A stretch of 64,000 bases of DNA from Hyphomicrobium_A sp965243865 (lineage in GTDB: Bacteria > Pseudomonadota > Alphaproteobacteria > Rhizobiales > Hyphomicrobiaceae), in contig NZ_OZ251603.1 in NCBI RefSeq assembly GCF_965243865.1, positions 1 to 64,000 of the forward strand. The letters are read 5' to 3'. Below the pieces are notes generated by a model. That model searched no databases. It saw only the letters and a list, made by a program, of their open reading frames with translations, and was not told where the DNA came from. Shown here piece after piece: positions 1 to 10,712 of this stretch (position 1 is the stretch's first letter; each line of letters begins with the position of its first letter). A program made the position numbers and the translations under genes.

Positions 1-2
1 TG

Positions 3-347
3 TTCGCCGATGACGTTCGCCGCGTGCCGATGCAACAGATTGAAGCGGCCCAAACGATGGGCGCGACCCGGCGTGAGATCGTCTACCGCGTGATCTTCCC
101 ATCTGCCGCCCCGGCGATGCTGACCACGTGCCGCATCACGCTCGGCTGGGCGTGGACCTACCTCGTCGTGGCCGAGATGGTCGCCGCCAACTCGGGCCTC
201 GGCTACGCGATCTTGAAAGCGCAGCGCTTCCTGCAGACCGACAAAATCTTCGCTGGTTTGATCGTGATCGGGGTGATCGGCCTCGTTCAGGACCAGGCGT
301 TGCGCGGTCTGCACAAAGTCCTCTTTCCATACCTCAAGGGGCGCTGA
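3..347 (+). CDS. ABC transporter permease, NitT/TauT (SsuC/TauC) type, C-terminal part
   Basis: The last 114 codons of an inner-membrane permease that begins before the window. The EAA-loop region is visible near the start (EAAQTMGATRREIVYRVIFPS), the cytoplasmic contact to the ATPase in binding-protein-dependent importers. It is followed by the conserved membrane segment GWAWTYLVVAEMVAANSGLG and a final hydrophobic helix, as in SsuC/TauC/NrtB proteins. The stop codon lies two bases before the start of the ATPase gene, and a matching binding protein follows, so this is one importer operon. The substrate cannot be read from the permease. Related systems carry sulfonates, nitrate, pyrimidine precursors and similar small organic anions or amines. 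Confidence 0.9.
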   Translation, partial: FADDVRRVPMQQIEAAQTMGATRREIVYRVIFPSAAPAMLTTCRITLGWAWTYLVVAEMVAANSGLGYAILKAQRFLQTDKIFAGLIVIGVIGLVQDQALRGLHKVLFPYLKGR

Positions 348-349
348 TC

Positions 350-1159
<810 letters not shown>

Positions 1160-1202
1160 GCGAATCCGGCGGCTCACCAATCGCAACAAAGGAGTTTCGA
1201 CT

Positions 1203-2219
1203 ATGCTGAGTGGACTTCTAGCAGGACTTCGCAAAGGCACGCTCGCCTTGGCGGTATCGGCGACCGCGGCCATAGGCGCGCTCGCTCCCCAGGCGCACGC
1301 GGAGGAGAAAGTCACCCTCGCGACCGTGGCCTGGATCGGCTACGCGCCGTTCTACGTCGCGGTCGAAAAGGATCTCTTCAAGCCTTACGGCGTGAAGGTT
1401 GAGCTGAAAGACTTCGCCGACCCCGCGTTGATCCCCGCTGCTCTGGCCAGCGGCGGCATTCAAGGCGCCATGTACACCTACGATCAGGTCATCAATCTCG
1501 TCGCGAATGGCAACGACTTCCGCGTGGTCATGCCGATCGACTACTCGAACGGCGCCGACGCCATCATCGCCTCGAAGGCGATCAAGTCGCTTGCCGATCT
1601 GAAGGGCAAGCAGGTCGCCTACCCATTCGCCACTTGCGATAACCTGCTGGTCGCCTACGCGCTGAAGTCCGTCGGCCTCAGCGAGTCCGACGTGCAGGGT
1701 CTCGACACGACGCCGGAGAACGTGCCGGCAGCGCTCGCCGCTGGCGTCGCAGCTGGTGCCACCTACGAGCCCAACGTCAGCAAGGCTCTGAAGCTCGAGG
1801 TCGGCGACGGCTTCCATTCCATCTACACCTCCGCGACGGCGCCGGGCCTGATCACAGACGTCCTCTATTTCCCCGCCGACTTCATCGCCAAAAACCCGAA
1901 GACGGTAGACGGCATCATCAAGGGTTACATCGATGGGATGAAGTTCCTCAAGGAGCATCCCGACGAGGCCTACGCGATCGTAGCGAAGTATTTTTCCACG
2001 ACCGTCGATGACGTGAAGGAGCAGGCCAAGGGCGTTTACAACGTGCCCGTTCCCGAGATGGCCGGCTACTTCACCCCGCGCGACGACGCCAAGTCGTTCT
2101 TCACGACGGGCAAGCTCATCGCCGACATCCTGGTCCAGCGCGGCCAGATCAAAGCGGCTCCGAAGATCGAGGACACCTACACGACCGAGTTCGTGCAGAA
2201 GCTTGCCTCATCGCAATGA
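1203..2219 (+). CDS. ABC transporter substrate-binding protein, NMT1/SsuA-like
   Basis: A 338-residue periplasmic binding protein. A Sec signal peptide ends near AQAHA-EE (about residue 33), and the mature chain has the NMT1/SsuA fold pattern (VAWIGYAPFYVAVEKDLFKPYGV). A ribosome binding site (AAAGGAG) precedes the ATG. It is the third gene of the importer operon and is followed by a GC-rich hairpin and then the glutamine synthetase-like gene. The ligand is unknown. The two downstream enzymes suggest a nitrogen compound, for example an amine or amide, which is inference from context only. Confidence 0.9.
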   Translation: MLSGLLAGLRKGTLALAVSATAAIGALAPQAHAEEKVTLATVAWIGYAPFYVAVEKDLFKPYGVKVELKDFADPALIPAALASGGIQGAMYTYDQVINLVANGNDFRVVMPIDYSNGADAIIASKAIKSLADLKGKQVAYPFATCDNLLVAYALKSVGLSESDVQGLDTTPENVPAALAAGVAAGATYEPNVSKALKLEVGDGFHSIYTSATAPGLITDVLYFPADFIAKNPKTVDGIIKGYIDGMKFLKEHPDEAYAIVAKYFSTTVDDVKEQAKGVYNVPVPEMAGYFTPRDDAKSFFTTGKLIADILVQRGQIKAAPKIEDTYTTEFVQKLASSQ

Positions 2220-2225
2220 CCGCGC

Positions 2226-2251
2226 GCGGCCGCTCGCAACCGGGCGGCCGC
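2226..2251 (+). terminator. intercistronic GC-rich hairpin
   Basis: Two copies of GCGGCCGC, a self-complementary octamer, at 2226-2233 and 2244-2251 form an 8-bp stem with a 10-nt loop just after the binding-protein stop codon. No T-run follows. It is more likely an mRNA-stabilising or attenuating hairpin that keeps binding-protein expression above the downstream genes than a full terminator. Confidence 0.4.
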
Positions 2252-2296
2252 CACCCGCAAAAAATCAGAACAAGTTCCGCAAACAGGAGAATTACG

Positions 2297-3655
2297 GTGG
2301 ACGCCTCTGTCAACAATAACGACGCGGTGCTCGGCAACCTGCGCGCTTCCGGGGTCAAGTACATGCTGGCGAGCTACGTCGACATGCACGGTGTCTCCAA
2401 GGGCAAGGTAGTTCCCGTCGAGCACTTCGACCGCATGATGTCCGGCTCGGAGCTGTGCACCGGAGCAGCCCTCGACGGCGTGCCGCAAGACGTGAGCGAC
2501 GAGGAAGTCGCCGCCCATCCCGATCCCGCATCATGCACTGTCCTGCCGTGGAACAAGGACATCGCCTGGTTCGCCAGTGACCTTTGGTGCGAGGGAAAGC
2601 CGTTCGATGCCTGCAGCCGCAACATCCTGAAGCGCGCGCTCATTAAAGCAGCGAGCATGGGATACGGCATGAATCTCGGCATGGAGGCCGAGTTCTTCGT
2701 CCTGCGCGATGATGCCGAGCGCGGCTACGCGCCTCTGTCGGATCGCAAGCACCTCGACAAGCCGGCCTATGATGTCTCGCGCATGCTCGACAACATGGGC
2801 TGGATGGACGAGCTCGTGCAGGCGATGAACAGCCTCGGCTGGGACGTCTACAGCTTCGACCACGAGGACGGCATCGGCCAGTTCGAGATCGACTTCAATT
2901 ATTTCGACGCACTGTCCATGGCCGACCGCTTCGTGTTCTTCCGCCTTATGGCGCACGAGATCGCGCGCAAGCATGGCGGCTTCGCAACCTTCATGCCCAA
3001 GCCTTTCGTCGATCGGGCCGGAAGCGGGGCGCACTTCAACATGTCGCTCGCCAATATCAACACCGGCGAAAATCTATTCTCGGACACTGCTGATCCGCGC
3101 GGCTGCAACCTGTCGAAGCTCGGCTACCAGTTCCTCGCCGGTGTCCTGAAGCATCTGCCGGCGATCTGCGCCGTCGTCGCGCCGACCGTAAATAGTTACA
3201 AGCGGCTGGTGCTCAAGGGGTCGATGTCGGGCTTCACATGGGCCCCTGTCTGGGCGTGCTACGGCAACAACAACCGCACCAACACACTGCGCATTCCGAT
3301 GGGCGGCGGCCGTGTGGAACTGCGCGCGGCGGACAGCGCGTGCAATCCTTATCTCGGCGCTGCCTTGGTGCTGATGGCAGGGCTCGAGGGCATCGCCGAG
3401 GGACTGGATCCCGGCGAGCCGCACGGCGAGAATATGTACCTCAAGAGCGAGGAGGAACTGCGCGCGATGGGCGTCACCCATCTGCCGAAGACCCTTCTGG
3501 AAGCGATCGATGCGTTCGACGCCGACCCATTGAGCGCCGCCGCGTTTGGACCGGCGATGAAGCAGGCTTGGCTCGACTTCAAGCGTGATGAGTGGGCGAG
3601 CTACATCAACCACGTCTCCGACTGGGAAAAGAGCCGCTACCTCAAGTTCTATTGA
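2297..3655 (+). CDS. glutamine synthetase family protein (GlnT / gamma-glutamylmethylamide synthetase-like)
   Basis: A 452-residue glutamate-amine ligase of the short glutamine synthetase family. Seen: the N-terminal beta-grasp (YVDMHGVSKGKVVP), metal-binding acidic motif MEAEFFV, FEIDFNY, histidine-containing GSGAHFNMS, arginine/glutamate site GGGRVELRAADSACNPYL, and the C-terminal HVSDWEKSRYL. The GTG at 2297 is chosen because AGGAG lies just upstream; an in-frame ATG at 2216 would overlap the preceding gene. Known relatives ligate glutamate to ammonia, methylamine or other amines using ATP. Position between an importer and a creatininase-family hydrolase suggests assimilation of an imported amine. 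GlnT and GMAS cannot be separated by eye. Confidence 0.85.
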   Translation: MDASVNNNDAVLGNLRASGVKYMLASYVDMHGVSKGKVVPVEHFDRMMSGSELCTGAALDGVPQDVSDEEVAAHPDPASCTVLPWNKDIAWFASDLWCEGKPFDACSRNILKRALIKAASMGYGMNLGMEAEFFVLRDDAERGYAPLSDRKHLDKPAYDVSRMLDNMGWMDELVQAMNSLGWDVYSFDHEDGIGQFEIDFNYFDALSMADRFVFFRLMAHEIARKHGGFATFMPKPFVDRAGSGAHFNMSLANINTGENLFSDTADPRGCNLSKLGYQFLAGVLKHLPAICAVVAPTVNSYKRLVLKGSMSGFTWAPVWACYGNNNRTNTLRIPMGGGRVELRAADSACNPYLGAALVLMAGLEGIAEGLDPGEPHGENMYLKSEEELRAMGVTHLPKTLLEAIDAFDADPLSAAAFGPAMKQAWLDFKRDEWASYINHVSDWEKSRYLKFY

Positions 3656-3689
3656 GAACGAGCACTTCGAAACAGCTTGGAGAGCATCG

Positions 3690-4454
3690 ATGCAGTGGGC
3701 AGAACGCACCTGGACCGAGTTGCCCGCTGACCTCGCGGCGGCAAGCTTCACGGCGCTCCTGCCGATCGGAGCGACCGAGCAGCACGGGCCTCAGCTCGCA
3801 ACCGGCATGGACTGGGTGCTGGCGGACAAGCTCTGCCGCAAGGTGGCGGAGCGGACAGGCGTGCCCATGCTGCCGGCGTTGCCATACGGCTGTTCGCTCG
3901 GCCACAGTCGGCGGTGGCCTGGCACGATCGCTCTCCAGCCGATCACTCTGATCACCCTCGTCAAGGAGGTCGGGGACTGGGCCTACATCAGCGGCGTGCG
4001 GCGCATCATCATCGTCAACACCCATGTGACGAATGCGGCGCCGCTGCGCTGTGCCCTTGAAATGCTGCGCGCCGAGCACGACGACATGATGGTTGCGGTG
4101 ATCAACTCCGCGCACATGAGCGAGCGGGTGAGAGCCGCGCACTTCGCCGACGCCGATGACTGGCACGCGAATGCCGCCGAGACGTCTCTGATGATGGGGA
4201 TCGCGCCGCAGATCGCCCGGCCGCACCTGAACGCGACTTCGGACGATCCCGATCGCACGCAAGGTCTGGTCTTTTCTCACCCCGTCAACCGCACCAGCGC
4301 AAACGGAGTGACCGGGAACCCCAGTCAGGCCAGCGCCGAAGAGGGGCTGCGCCTGTTCGCGTGGATGACGGAAGACCTCGCGGCAATAGTAGAGAAGGGA
4401 AAGCTGGAGCATCCGCCACTTCAAGCGTCATACGCTAGCCGCGCACCGGACTGA
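3690..4454 (+). CDS. creatininase family protein
   Basis: A 254-residue metal-dependent amidohydrolase of the creatininase/MftE/FAPy-deformylase family. Visible: the metal-binding GATEQHGPQL near residue 27, GHSRRWPGTI, NTHVTN in place of the usual NGHGGN, and WHANAAETS carrying the Glu ligand. The ATG at 3690 is preferred because a longer frame from 3585 would overlap the glutamine synthetase gene. The gene follows that gene by about 35 bases and is probably cotranscribed with it and the importer. It may open a cyclic or linear amide of the imported substrate. The altered NGHGGN motif suggests a substrate other than creatinine. Confidence 0.82.
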   Translation: MQWAERTWTELPADLAAASFTALLPIGATEQHGPQLATGMDWVLADKLCRKVAERTGVPMLPALPYGCSLGHSRRWPGTIALQPITLITLVKEVGDWAYISGVRRIIIVNTHVTNAAPLRCALEMLRAEHDDMMVAVINSAHMSERVRAAHFADADDWHANAAETSLMMGIAPQIARPHLNATSDDPDRTQGLVFSHPVNRTSANGVTGNPSQASAEEGLRLFAWMTEDLAAIVEKGKLEHPPLQASYASRAPD

Positions 4455-4764
4455 GCAGATCTTCTGCACCTGCCCCGCAAATCCGCGCATCGACCGACTT
4501 AAAGTCGCGAGGGGAACGCTTTTTCAAGTTGCTCGGGGCTAGATGACCTTCGAGTGGCAGGGGAGGCGCCTCGAGGCATGTCCGCAACGCAATCGGTCGT
4601 TACCAATACATTAAATCCCGCCACTGCCCTCAGCGCGCCAGCGGACAACGCAGGCCGGCTTGGGCTCCCCGCCGACATACACTTCGGCGCCGGGATTAAT
4701 CGCGCGTCTCACGACGATATCGTTGCGTAAAGCAGGGCGTCAGGTCGCCCGCGCAAGAAGGGAA

Positions 4765-6423
4765 ATGCCAATGCTCTCCAGCAAGGCCGGAATCGAAGTG
4801 CTCCGCGACCCGTCGCTCAACAAATCGACTGCGTTCAGCGAAGCCGAGAAAGTGGCGCTCGGTCTTGTCGGCCTGGTTCCGGACACAACGGAGAGCGAGG
4901 ATCTGCAGCTCAAGCGCGTCATGATGCAGCTTGCGCACAAGACGACCGACCTCGACCGCTACATCTACCTCATCAATCTGCTCGATCACAACGAGACCCT
5001 GTTCTATCGCACCGTGATGTCGGATCCGGCGCGCTTCCTTCCCATCGTCTATGACCCGACCATCGGCGAAGCCTGCCTCAAGTTCGGCCACATCTACCGC
5101 CAGCCGCGCGGCATGTACCTATCGATGTCACGGCGCGGCGAGGTGAAGGACGTTCTGAAGAACTGGCCGCAGAAGGACATCCGTTTCATCTGCGTCACCG
5201 ATGGCGGACGCATTCTCGGCCTGGGCGACCTTGGCGCCAACGGCGTCGGCATCCCCATCGGCAAGCTGCAGCTTTACACGGCCTGCGCGGGCGTGCCGCC
5301 TCAGTATCTGCTACCTATGTACCTCGACGCAGGCACGAACAACGAGCAGCTGCTGCACGATCCGCTGTATCTCGGCATGCGCCGTACGCGACCGGCAACG
5401 GAAGAGCTCTTCTCCTTCGTCGATGAGTTCGTCGAAGCGGTGCAGGAGGTGTTTCCGAAATGCTGCATTCATTTCGAGGACTGGACCGGCGTCGATGCCG
5501 TTCATCTGCTTCAGCGCTACCGCGATAAATGCTGTGTCTACAACGACGATGTTCAAGGCACCGCTGGCATCGTTCTCGCTGGCATGATCAACGCGGCCAG
5601 GATAAAGGGCAGCGAGCTCAGCAGCGAGCGGTACTTGTTCCTCGGCGCCGGCTCGGCCGGCATCGGCTTGTCCGGCCTTCTGTGCTCGGCGATGGTCGAG
5701 GAAGGCTTGACGCTCGAGGAAGCGCGCGCGCGCATCCATATGTTCGACGTCAACGGTCTATTGGAAAGCACCAGAACCGATCTCGTCGACTTCCAGAAGC
5801 CGTACGCGCACGACCATGCGCCGACGCGAGACTTCCTTGCCGCCATCGAGAGCATCCGGCCGACGACGATCATCGGCGTCAGCACCATAGGCGGCGCGTT
5901 CACGGAGCCCGTGGTCGAAGCGATGGCGCGCATCAACGATCGCCCTATTGTGCTGGCGCTCTCCAATCCCACCGAGCACGCCGAATGCACGGCCGAGCAG
6001 GCTTACACCTGGTCGAACGGCAAAGCGATCTACGCCGCGGGCGTTCAGTTCCCGCCTGTTCACCTCGATGGCAAGACGTTCCTGCCGGGGCAGGCGAACA
6101 ACTTCTACATCTTCCCCGCCATTGGCATGGCCGTGTTCGCCACTGAGGCCACGCGCGTGACCGATGCAATGTTCATCGAGGCAGCTCGCGCCGTCGCGGA
6201 CCAGGTTTCCCCCGCGCTGCTGAACCAGGGCCTGCTCTACCCGCCCCAGGCGAACATCCTCGAAACGGAAATTCAGACCGCGGCGCGCATCGCCGAGCTG
6301 ATCTTTGCTTCCGGACTGGCCCGCGTCGAGCGGCCCTCGATGGATATGGTCTCGTTCATCCGAGGCCACGTCTACCAGCCGGAATACCCGAAGATCGACG
6401 GCGAGATTCAGCAGGTGGCCTAG
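4765..6423 (+). CDS. maeA: NAD-type malic enzyme
   Basis: A 552-residue malate dehydrogenase (decarboxylating) of the long, MaeA/eukaryote-like class. Seen: LNKSTAFSEAEK, the N-terminal malic domain with VYDPTIGEAC and VTDGGRILGLGDLGANGVGI, the metal-binding HFEDWTG, NDDVQGTAGI, the Rossmann GAGSAGIGLSG, and ALSNPTEHAECT. It converts malate to pyruvate and CO2 with reduction of NAD(P). The ATG at 4765, preceded by AAGAAGGG, gives a normal family length; an in-frame ATG at 4660 is further upstream. It stands alone with 300 bases either side. The 297 bases after it (6424-6720) hold nothing recognisable. Confidence 0.9.
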   Translation: MPMLSSKAGIEVLRDPSLNKSTAFSEAEKVALGLVGLVPDTTESEDLQLKRVMMQLAHKTTDLDRYIYLINLLDHNETLFYRTVMSDPARFLPIVYDPTIGEACLKFGHIYRQPRGMYLSMSRRGEVKDVLKNWPQKDIRFICVTDGGRILGLGDLGANGVGIPIGKLQLYTACAGVPPQYLLPMYLDAGTNNEQLLHDPLYLGMRRTRPATEELFSFVDEFVEAVQEVFPKCCIHFEDWTGVDAVHLLQRYRDKCCVYNDDVQGTAGIVLAGMINAARIKGSELSSERYLFLGAGSAGIGLSGLLCSAMVEEGLTLEEARARIHMFDVNGLLESTRTDLVDFQKPYAHDHAPTRDFLAAIESIRPTTIIGVSTIGGAFTEPVVEAMARINDRPIVLALSNPTEHAECTAEQAYTWSNGKAIYAAGVQFPPVHLDGKTFLPGQANNFYIFPAIGMAVFATEATRVTDAMFIEAARAVADQVSPALLNQGLLYPPQANILETEIQTAARIAELIFASGLARVERPSMDMVSFIRGHVYQPEYPKIDGEIQQVA

Positions 6424-6720
6424 CGCAGCTCGCCCCGATGGCCTCCAGGACGCACCCGCATCGGCATGGGTATCGGCAGTGTGCCGCTGGCGCAGGACAG
6501 CGCGCTTGTTGACGTGGGCGCTGACGCGGTGCTCCTGAGGATGCCACGCTCGGGATCCTCTACATCGGCCAGTACCGATAAAGAACGGAACCGCTGCCTG
6601 ACGATGGCGTCGTGCATGTGCCGGCGTCAATTCAGCTAAACCGGGGCAAAAAAAGCGGGTTTCCGGCATCTTAAATGAATGTAGGCAGTATCTTCTCGCA
6701 GCTTAGAGCGGGAGTTCGCG

Positions 6721-8358
6721 ATGCAACGCCTACACTTACTTGCCGTTCTCCTGTTCATATCGTTGTCAGCGAATGCCGATCCAAAGCAGCAGACGCCATA
6801 CCATTGGGGTGAAGCCGCAATCGTGCAGACGGCTGGCGGTAAGGTCGCCGGCTTCATCCGCAACGGCGCTTTGGAATTTCGCGGCATTGCGTACGCCGCA
6901 CCCGTGGGCGGCGAGAACCGCTGGACGTCGCCGAAACCGGCCGCGCCATGGGAGGGTGTGCTCCCAGCGATGCACTTCAAGGAAGCGTGCGCACAGGGCG
7001 CCCGCTACGGATTGACCGAGCGAAGCGACAACGAGGACTGCCTCTACCTGAACGTTACGGTCCCCTATGCCGGCGGCGACCTGTCCGGACGAAAACTCCC
7101 GGTCATAGTCTGGATTCACGGCGGCGCTTTCGTCGGTGGCTCCAGCGCGCTGTATCGCCTCGACGTGCTGGCCAAGAAGGCCGATGCCGTAGTTGTCACG
7201 ATGAACTACCGCATCGGCGTATTCGGCTTCATGCCGCACCCGGCATTCGAAGCCGACCATAACGGCGGCTACGCGCTGGAGGACCAGCGCCTCGCGTTGC
7301 GTTGGGTGAAAGCGAACATCGCCGCTTTCGGTGGTGACCCTGACAACATCACACTGGCGGGGGAATCGGCTGGCGCTGCTTCCGTCTGCATGCACCTCAT
7401 TGCGCCAGAAGAAACCCGCAATCTCTTTAATAAGGCGATCGTACAGAGTGGCGCGTGCGTGTACCGCATGCGAAGCGTGGAGGAACGCAAGAGCTTTGGC
7501 GTAGCGGTGGCCAAGCAGGCCGGATGCACGGACGCGGCGAGCGCTCTCGAATGCTTGCGCCAGAAGGGCCCTCAGACGCTGATCGCCGCGGCTACGGATG
7601 TCGCCGGAAATGATCTCCTGGCATTCGCGCCTGTCTATGGGACTAAGACAACTCCTCTACAAGGTCTCGAAGCCATCGAAAGTGGCCGCTTCGTAAAGGT
7701 TCCGGTGATCAACGGCGGCACGCGCGACGAGCTACGGCTTTACGTCGGCTACGACGTGCAGGCCGGCAAGCGCTTCACGCCGGAGAACTATGAAGATGTC
7801 ATCAAATCCTACTACGGCGAGAATGCAGGTAAGATTGCAGCTCAATATCCGCTGAAGGACTTCTCATCGGCACCTGCCGCGCTGGGCACCCTGATGACGA
7901 ACTTCCGGCCAGATCTCGGCATCAATCATTGCCTCTATATCGAGACCGCGAGGCTCATGTCACGGTATGTCCCGGTTTACCAATGGGAGTTTGCAGACCG
8001 AAAGTCTCCCGTGCTCGGCGTCTCGATACCCATTTCCCCAGACCCAGGATTCGAACTCGGCGCAGTGCATTCCAGCGAGCTGAATTCGTTTTTCCCGAAT
8101 TTTTCCAACACGACCGCGATTTCCGGGCCGGACCTGTCACAGCGCTCGCAAGCGATGGCCGATGAGATGATCGAGACCTGGGCGAGTTTCATTCGAACCG
8201 GCAAACCCAAGGCGCGCGATGTTCCTGACTGGAAGCCATACAGTGAGGGCGCAACGGCCATTCGCTTCGAGCCCGGCCAGATCCGCACATTCGATCCGAC
8301 ATCCGACTACAAGTGCGCGTTCTGGAAATCGCTCTATCCAAGCTACTTCGCAAAATAG
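6721..8358 (+). CDS. type-B carboxylesterase, secreted
   Basis: A 545-residue alpha/beta hydrolase of the carboxylesterase/lipase type-B family. A short signal peptide (MQRLHLLAVLLFISLSANA) points to the periplasm. Diagnostic features are EDCLYLNV, the oxyanion region IHGGAF, the nucleophile elbow GESAGA, and a late histidine in the AVHSSELNSFF region. Length is normal. It would hydrolyse carboxylic esters; the substrate is unknown. There is no operon partner within 100 bases. Confidence 0.9.
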   Translation: MQRLHLLAVLLFISLSANADPKQQTPYHWGEAAIVQTAGGKVAGFIRNGALEFRGIAYAAPVGGENRWTSPKPAAPWEGVLPAMHFKEACAQGARYGLTERSDNEDCLYLNVTVPYAGGDLSGRKLPVIVWIHGGAFVGGSSALYRLDVLAKKADAVVVTMNYRIGVFGFMPHPAFEADHNGGYALEDQRLALRWVKANIAAFGGDPDNITLAGESAGAASVCMHLIAPEETRNLFNKAIVQSGACVYRMRSVEERKSFGVAVAKQAGCTDAASALECLRQKGPQTLIAAATDVAGNDLLAFAPVYGTKTTPLQGLEAIESGRFVKVPVINGGTRDELRLYVGYDVQAGKRFTPENYEDVIKSYYGENAGKIAAQYPLKDFSSAPAALGTLMTNFRPDLGINHCLYIETARLMSRYVPVYQWEFADRKSPVLGVSIPISPDPGFELGAVHSSELNSFFPNFSNTTAISGPDLSQRSQAMADEMIETWASFIRTGKPKARDVPDWKPYSEGATAIRFEPGQIRTFDPTSDYKCAFWKSLYPSYFAK

Positions 8359-8475
8359 TGGCACCGTCCTCCTCAGAGAGACGGGCACTATCGTGGACCG
8401 TGACGTCACCTGTGGAAGTCCGGCCAAAGCCACGGTCTGCACTAGGTTGGCTGCAAGTATTGGGAGCATCGACGG

Positions 8476-9288
8476 ATGAATGGCTGGCTTCCCGCATTGA
8501 TCGCCTTCGCGCTGATGCTAATTGCGGGTGGCAGCGGAGCTCTGCTGGCACGACGGTTACCCGAAGACTTCGTGTCCGAGCCGTCCATGAAGAATCTGCG
8601 CATCGGCATGGCGCTGGTGGGGACAATGGCATCCTTACTGCTCGGCCTGATGATAAATTCGGCCCGATACACTTTTAGCGAAGCCTACTTGGACGTGCAG
8701 AAGTACGCGGCAGCTATCCAGCTAACCGACCAGGAGCTTTTGCACTACGGCGGTGAGCGCGCCTGCGTCATCCGGGGCACTCTACAAACCTACATGAAGC
8801 AGGTCATCGGTGGGACTTGGAACCCGTCCAACCGCTCACCCAATGAAACGACCGATCCGTCTCTGGCGGCGTTGCTTCAATTTCACAGCGAAGTTCGAAC
8901 GCTGGAAGCCTCGAACGATGGGCAGAAGCGCGGCCACGACACGCTGCTGTCGTTGTCCCGACAGCTTATGGAGTACCACTGGAAGGTGAGCGGTGAGGCG
9001 AGTTCCGTAACTCCAACGATCTTCATTGCCGTGGTGATCGGCTGGTACTGCCTCATTTTCTGGTATCTCGGCGTCTTCGCTCCACCGAACCCGGTTGTCT
9101 TTGCCGGGCAAGTGCTCGCCATGGTCGCCATCTCGGGCGCCATCTTCCTGGTGAATGAAATGGGCGAGCCGTTCTCCGGTCCTGTAAAAGTCTCCTCCGC
9201 GCCGCTCGCGCGCTTGTTCGAGCGCATGGAGGCCGAGGCGTGTCCCGAGGATGCTGCCGTGTTATCGCCGAGCAGTCCGTCCGGCTAA
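8476..9288 (+). CDS. DUF4239-type integral membrane protein
   Basis: A 270-residue membrane protein with two hydrophobic segments at the N-terminus (about residues 5-25 and 43-62), a soluble middle region with YTFSEAYLDVQKYAAAI, and two more helices near residues 175-225. The pattern of two plus two helices around a soluble helical domain fits DUF4239 (bestrophin-like in distant comparisons). Function is unknown for the family. The preceding esterase gene is 117 bases away, so joint transcription is possible but not shown. Confidence 0.7.
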   Translation: MNGWLPALIAFALMLIAGGSGALLARRLPEDFVSEPSMKNLRIGMALVGTMASLLLGLMINSARYTFSEAYLDVQKYAAAIQLTDQELLHYGGERACVIRGTLQTYMKQVIGGTWNPSNRSPNETTDPSLAALLQFHSEVRTLEASNDGQKRGHDTLLSLSRQLMEYHWKVSGEASSVTPTIFIAVVIGWYCLIFWYLGVFAPPNPVVFAGQVLAMVAISGAIFLVNEMGEPFSGPVKVSSAPLARLFERMEAEACPEDAAVLSPSSPSG

Positions 9289-9486
9289 CGAGAAGTCGGC
9301 GCCGGCCTCCGGAGTTTCATGTCCGAAGCTCAGTATGGGCCGATTGAATCCCTGCATCGGCCAGCACTCGGGTGACTTCACCGACGCCGATCTGCGCGGC
9401 TGATCCAAGTCGAGGAAGGGAAGGGCGACGTCCTTCATCGGTGGATGCCCGGCTCTCAGCCAGCCGCCGCCGCGCGCTTGCGCTGT

Positions 9487-9699
9487 TCAAACGACGCCGA
9501 AACCCAGTCGCTTGAGTGCCTGCCCCGCCAGTTCGGCATCCTCGCCACCGTGCAGCATCAGCTGGTCAAGATGAAGAACCAGCTTGCCGAGCTTGCGCTT
9601 CTGCATCTCTTCGTAGAACACGCGCGAGACCTCTTCCGGAGCCAGTGCGAGTATCCCGATGGCTTCCATCCGGGCCTCTTCGATCTTGCTGGATGACAT
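9487..9699 (-). CDS. small hypothetical protein (70 residues)
   Basis: A 70-residue, highly charged, probably all-helical protein beginning MSSSKIEEARMEAIG, with AGGTG upstream of its ATG. It lies in an otherwise empty stretch of about 1 kb (9289-10300). Its Leu/Lys/Glu-rich composition looks more like a true small protein than a random frame. I do not recognise a family. Apart from this gene I see nothing in 9289-10300. Confidence 0.45.
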   Translation of the reverse strand: MSSSKIEEARMEAIGILALAPEEVSRVFYEEMQKRKLGKLVLHLDQLMLHGGEDAELAGQALKRLGFGVV

Positions 9700-10300
9700 C
9701 GAACACCTGCCGATTTTGGGGCAACCGCTGCCTTATATGCGCCGGACAACTCGCATCGTACAGCGGAAGATCTCCCGACGACGCGGCGCGGTTAAATTGC
9801 CGTTGATGCCCCTTCGCAATCGCGGTGTCATAATTTTCTGAAGCAGCTCAAGTCCGGTCGCTTCGCCCTTCACCGGGCGCAGCGGGCCATAGCCGGGCGT
9901 GCTTATCACCTGACCTGCGGTTGCTTTTGATAGCAGCGAATGAAAGCTCGATGCGAGCAGTCGCCATCTGCATCGATCTCGGCTGATGGTGGCATCACAA
10001 CGTGCCACGCGATTGCGAGCGGGCTGCTAAGAGCGGATCCTGAAAACTTGTCGCGCCCGCGATGACGTGGGTCAGCAGCGATCATCGGGCGCGTACTTGC
10101 GAATGACAGAGCAAACGTCGGAACGCAGCGCAGATTTTTAGCGCCGGCGATCAATCGGCGGCGCGAAACGCACTGCTGTTGGCATCGTCTCTTTCGCGCA
10201 ACGTCATTGATGTTTCGCAAATCAATTACGCTGCTGACATTCAGGCACGTGCTTATCCCGCTTTGTTGCAGAAGCGGGAGAGCGGGTCTTTCGGCGCACT

Positions 10301-10708
10301 ATGAGAACGTGGCCTGAAAAAAAGGAACGTCACGCGCGCATCGAGATCATTCCAATGATCGATGTGATGATGTTCCTGCTCGTCTTCTTCGTGCTGATCA
10401 GCATCAATGTGCTGCCGGCTCTCGGCTTGAAGATTAAGCCGCCGACCTCCGCTGCGCCGGATCAGCTGGTCGAACGCCAGCGTGTCACCATCGGCCTCGA
10501 CCGCGACGGGAAGGCATTCATTGACGGGCAACCGGTGGCGTTCGCCGATCTGGCTGCCCGCATCACGGCTTCAAGCGATCCAAACAAGAAGCTCGTCGTC
10601 ACCATCGCCGGTGACGAGGGAGCGCAGCTGCAAAGCCTCGTTGAGGTTCTCGACGCCCTGAAGCTGGCCGGCGTTTCGAACGCGTCGATCGTCACGAGGG
10701 CCAAATAA
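10301..10708 (+). CDS. exbD: biopolymer transport protein ExbD
   Basis: A 135-residue ExbD/TolR protein. The short basic N-terminus leads into the single membrane helix with the proton-relay aspartate (IIPMIDVMMFLLVFFVL), followed by the periplasmic domain (VTIGLDRDGKAFIDG). Length is normal. It opens a five-gene plus-strand group (exbD, tonB, TonB-dependent receptor, exbB, cpdB), spaced 4 bases from tonB. With ExbB it would use the proton motive force to energise TonB. The unusual order, with exbB after the receptor gene, suggests a dedicated system for this receptor. Confidence 0.9.
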   Translation: MRTWPEKKERHARIEIIPMIDVMMFLLVFFVLISINVLPALGLKIKPPTSAAPDQLVERQRVTIGLDRDGKAFIDGQPVAFADLAARITASSDPNKKLVVTIAGDEGAQLQSLVEVLDALKLAGVSNASIVTRAK

Positions 10709-10712
10709 GTGG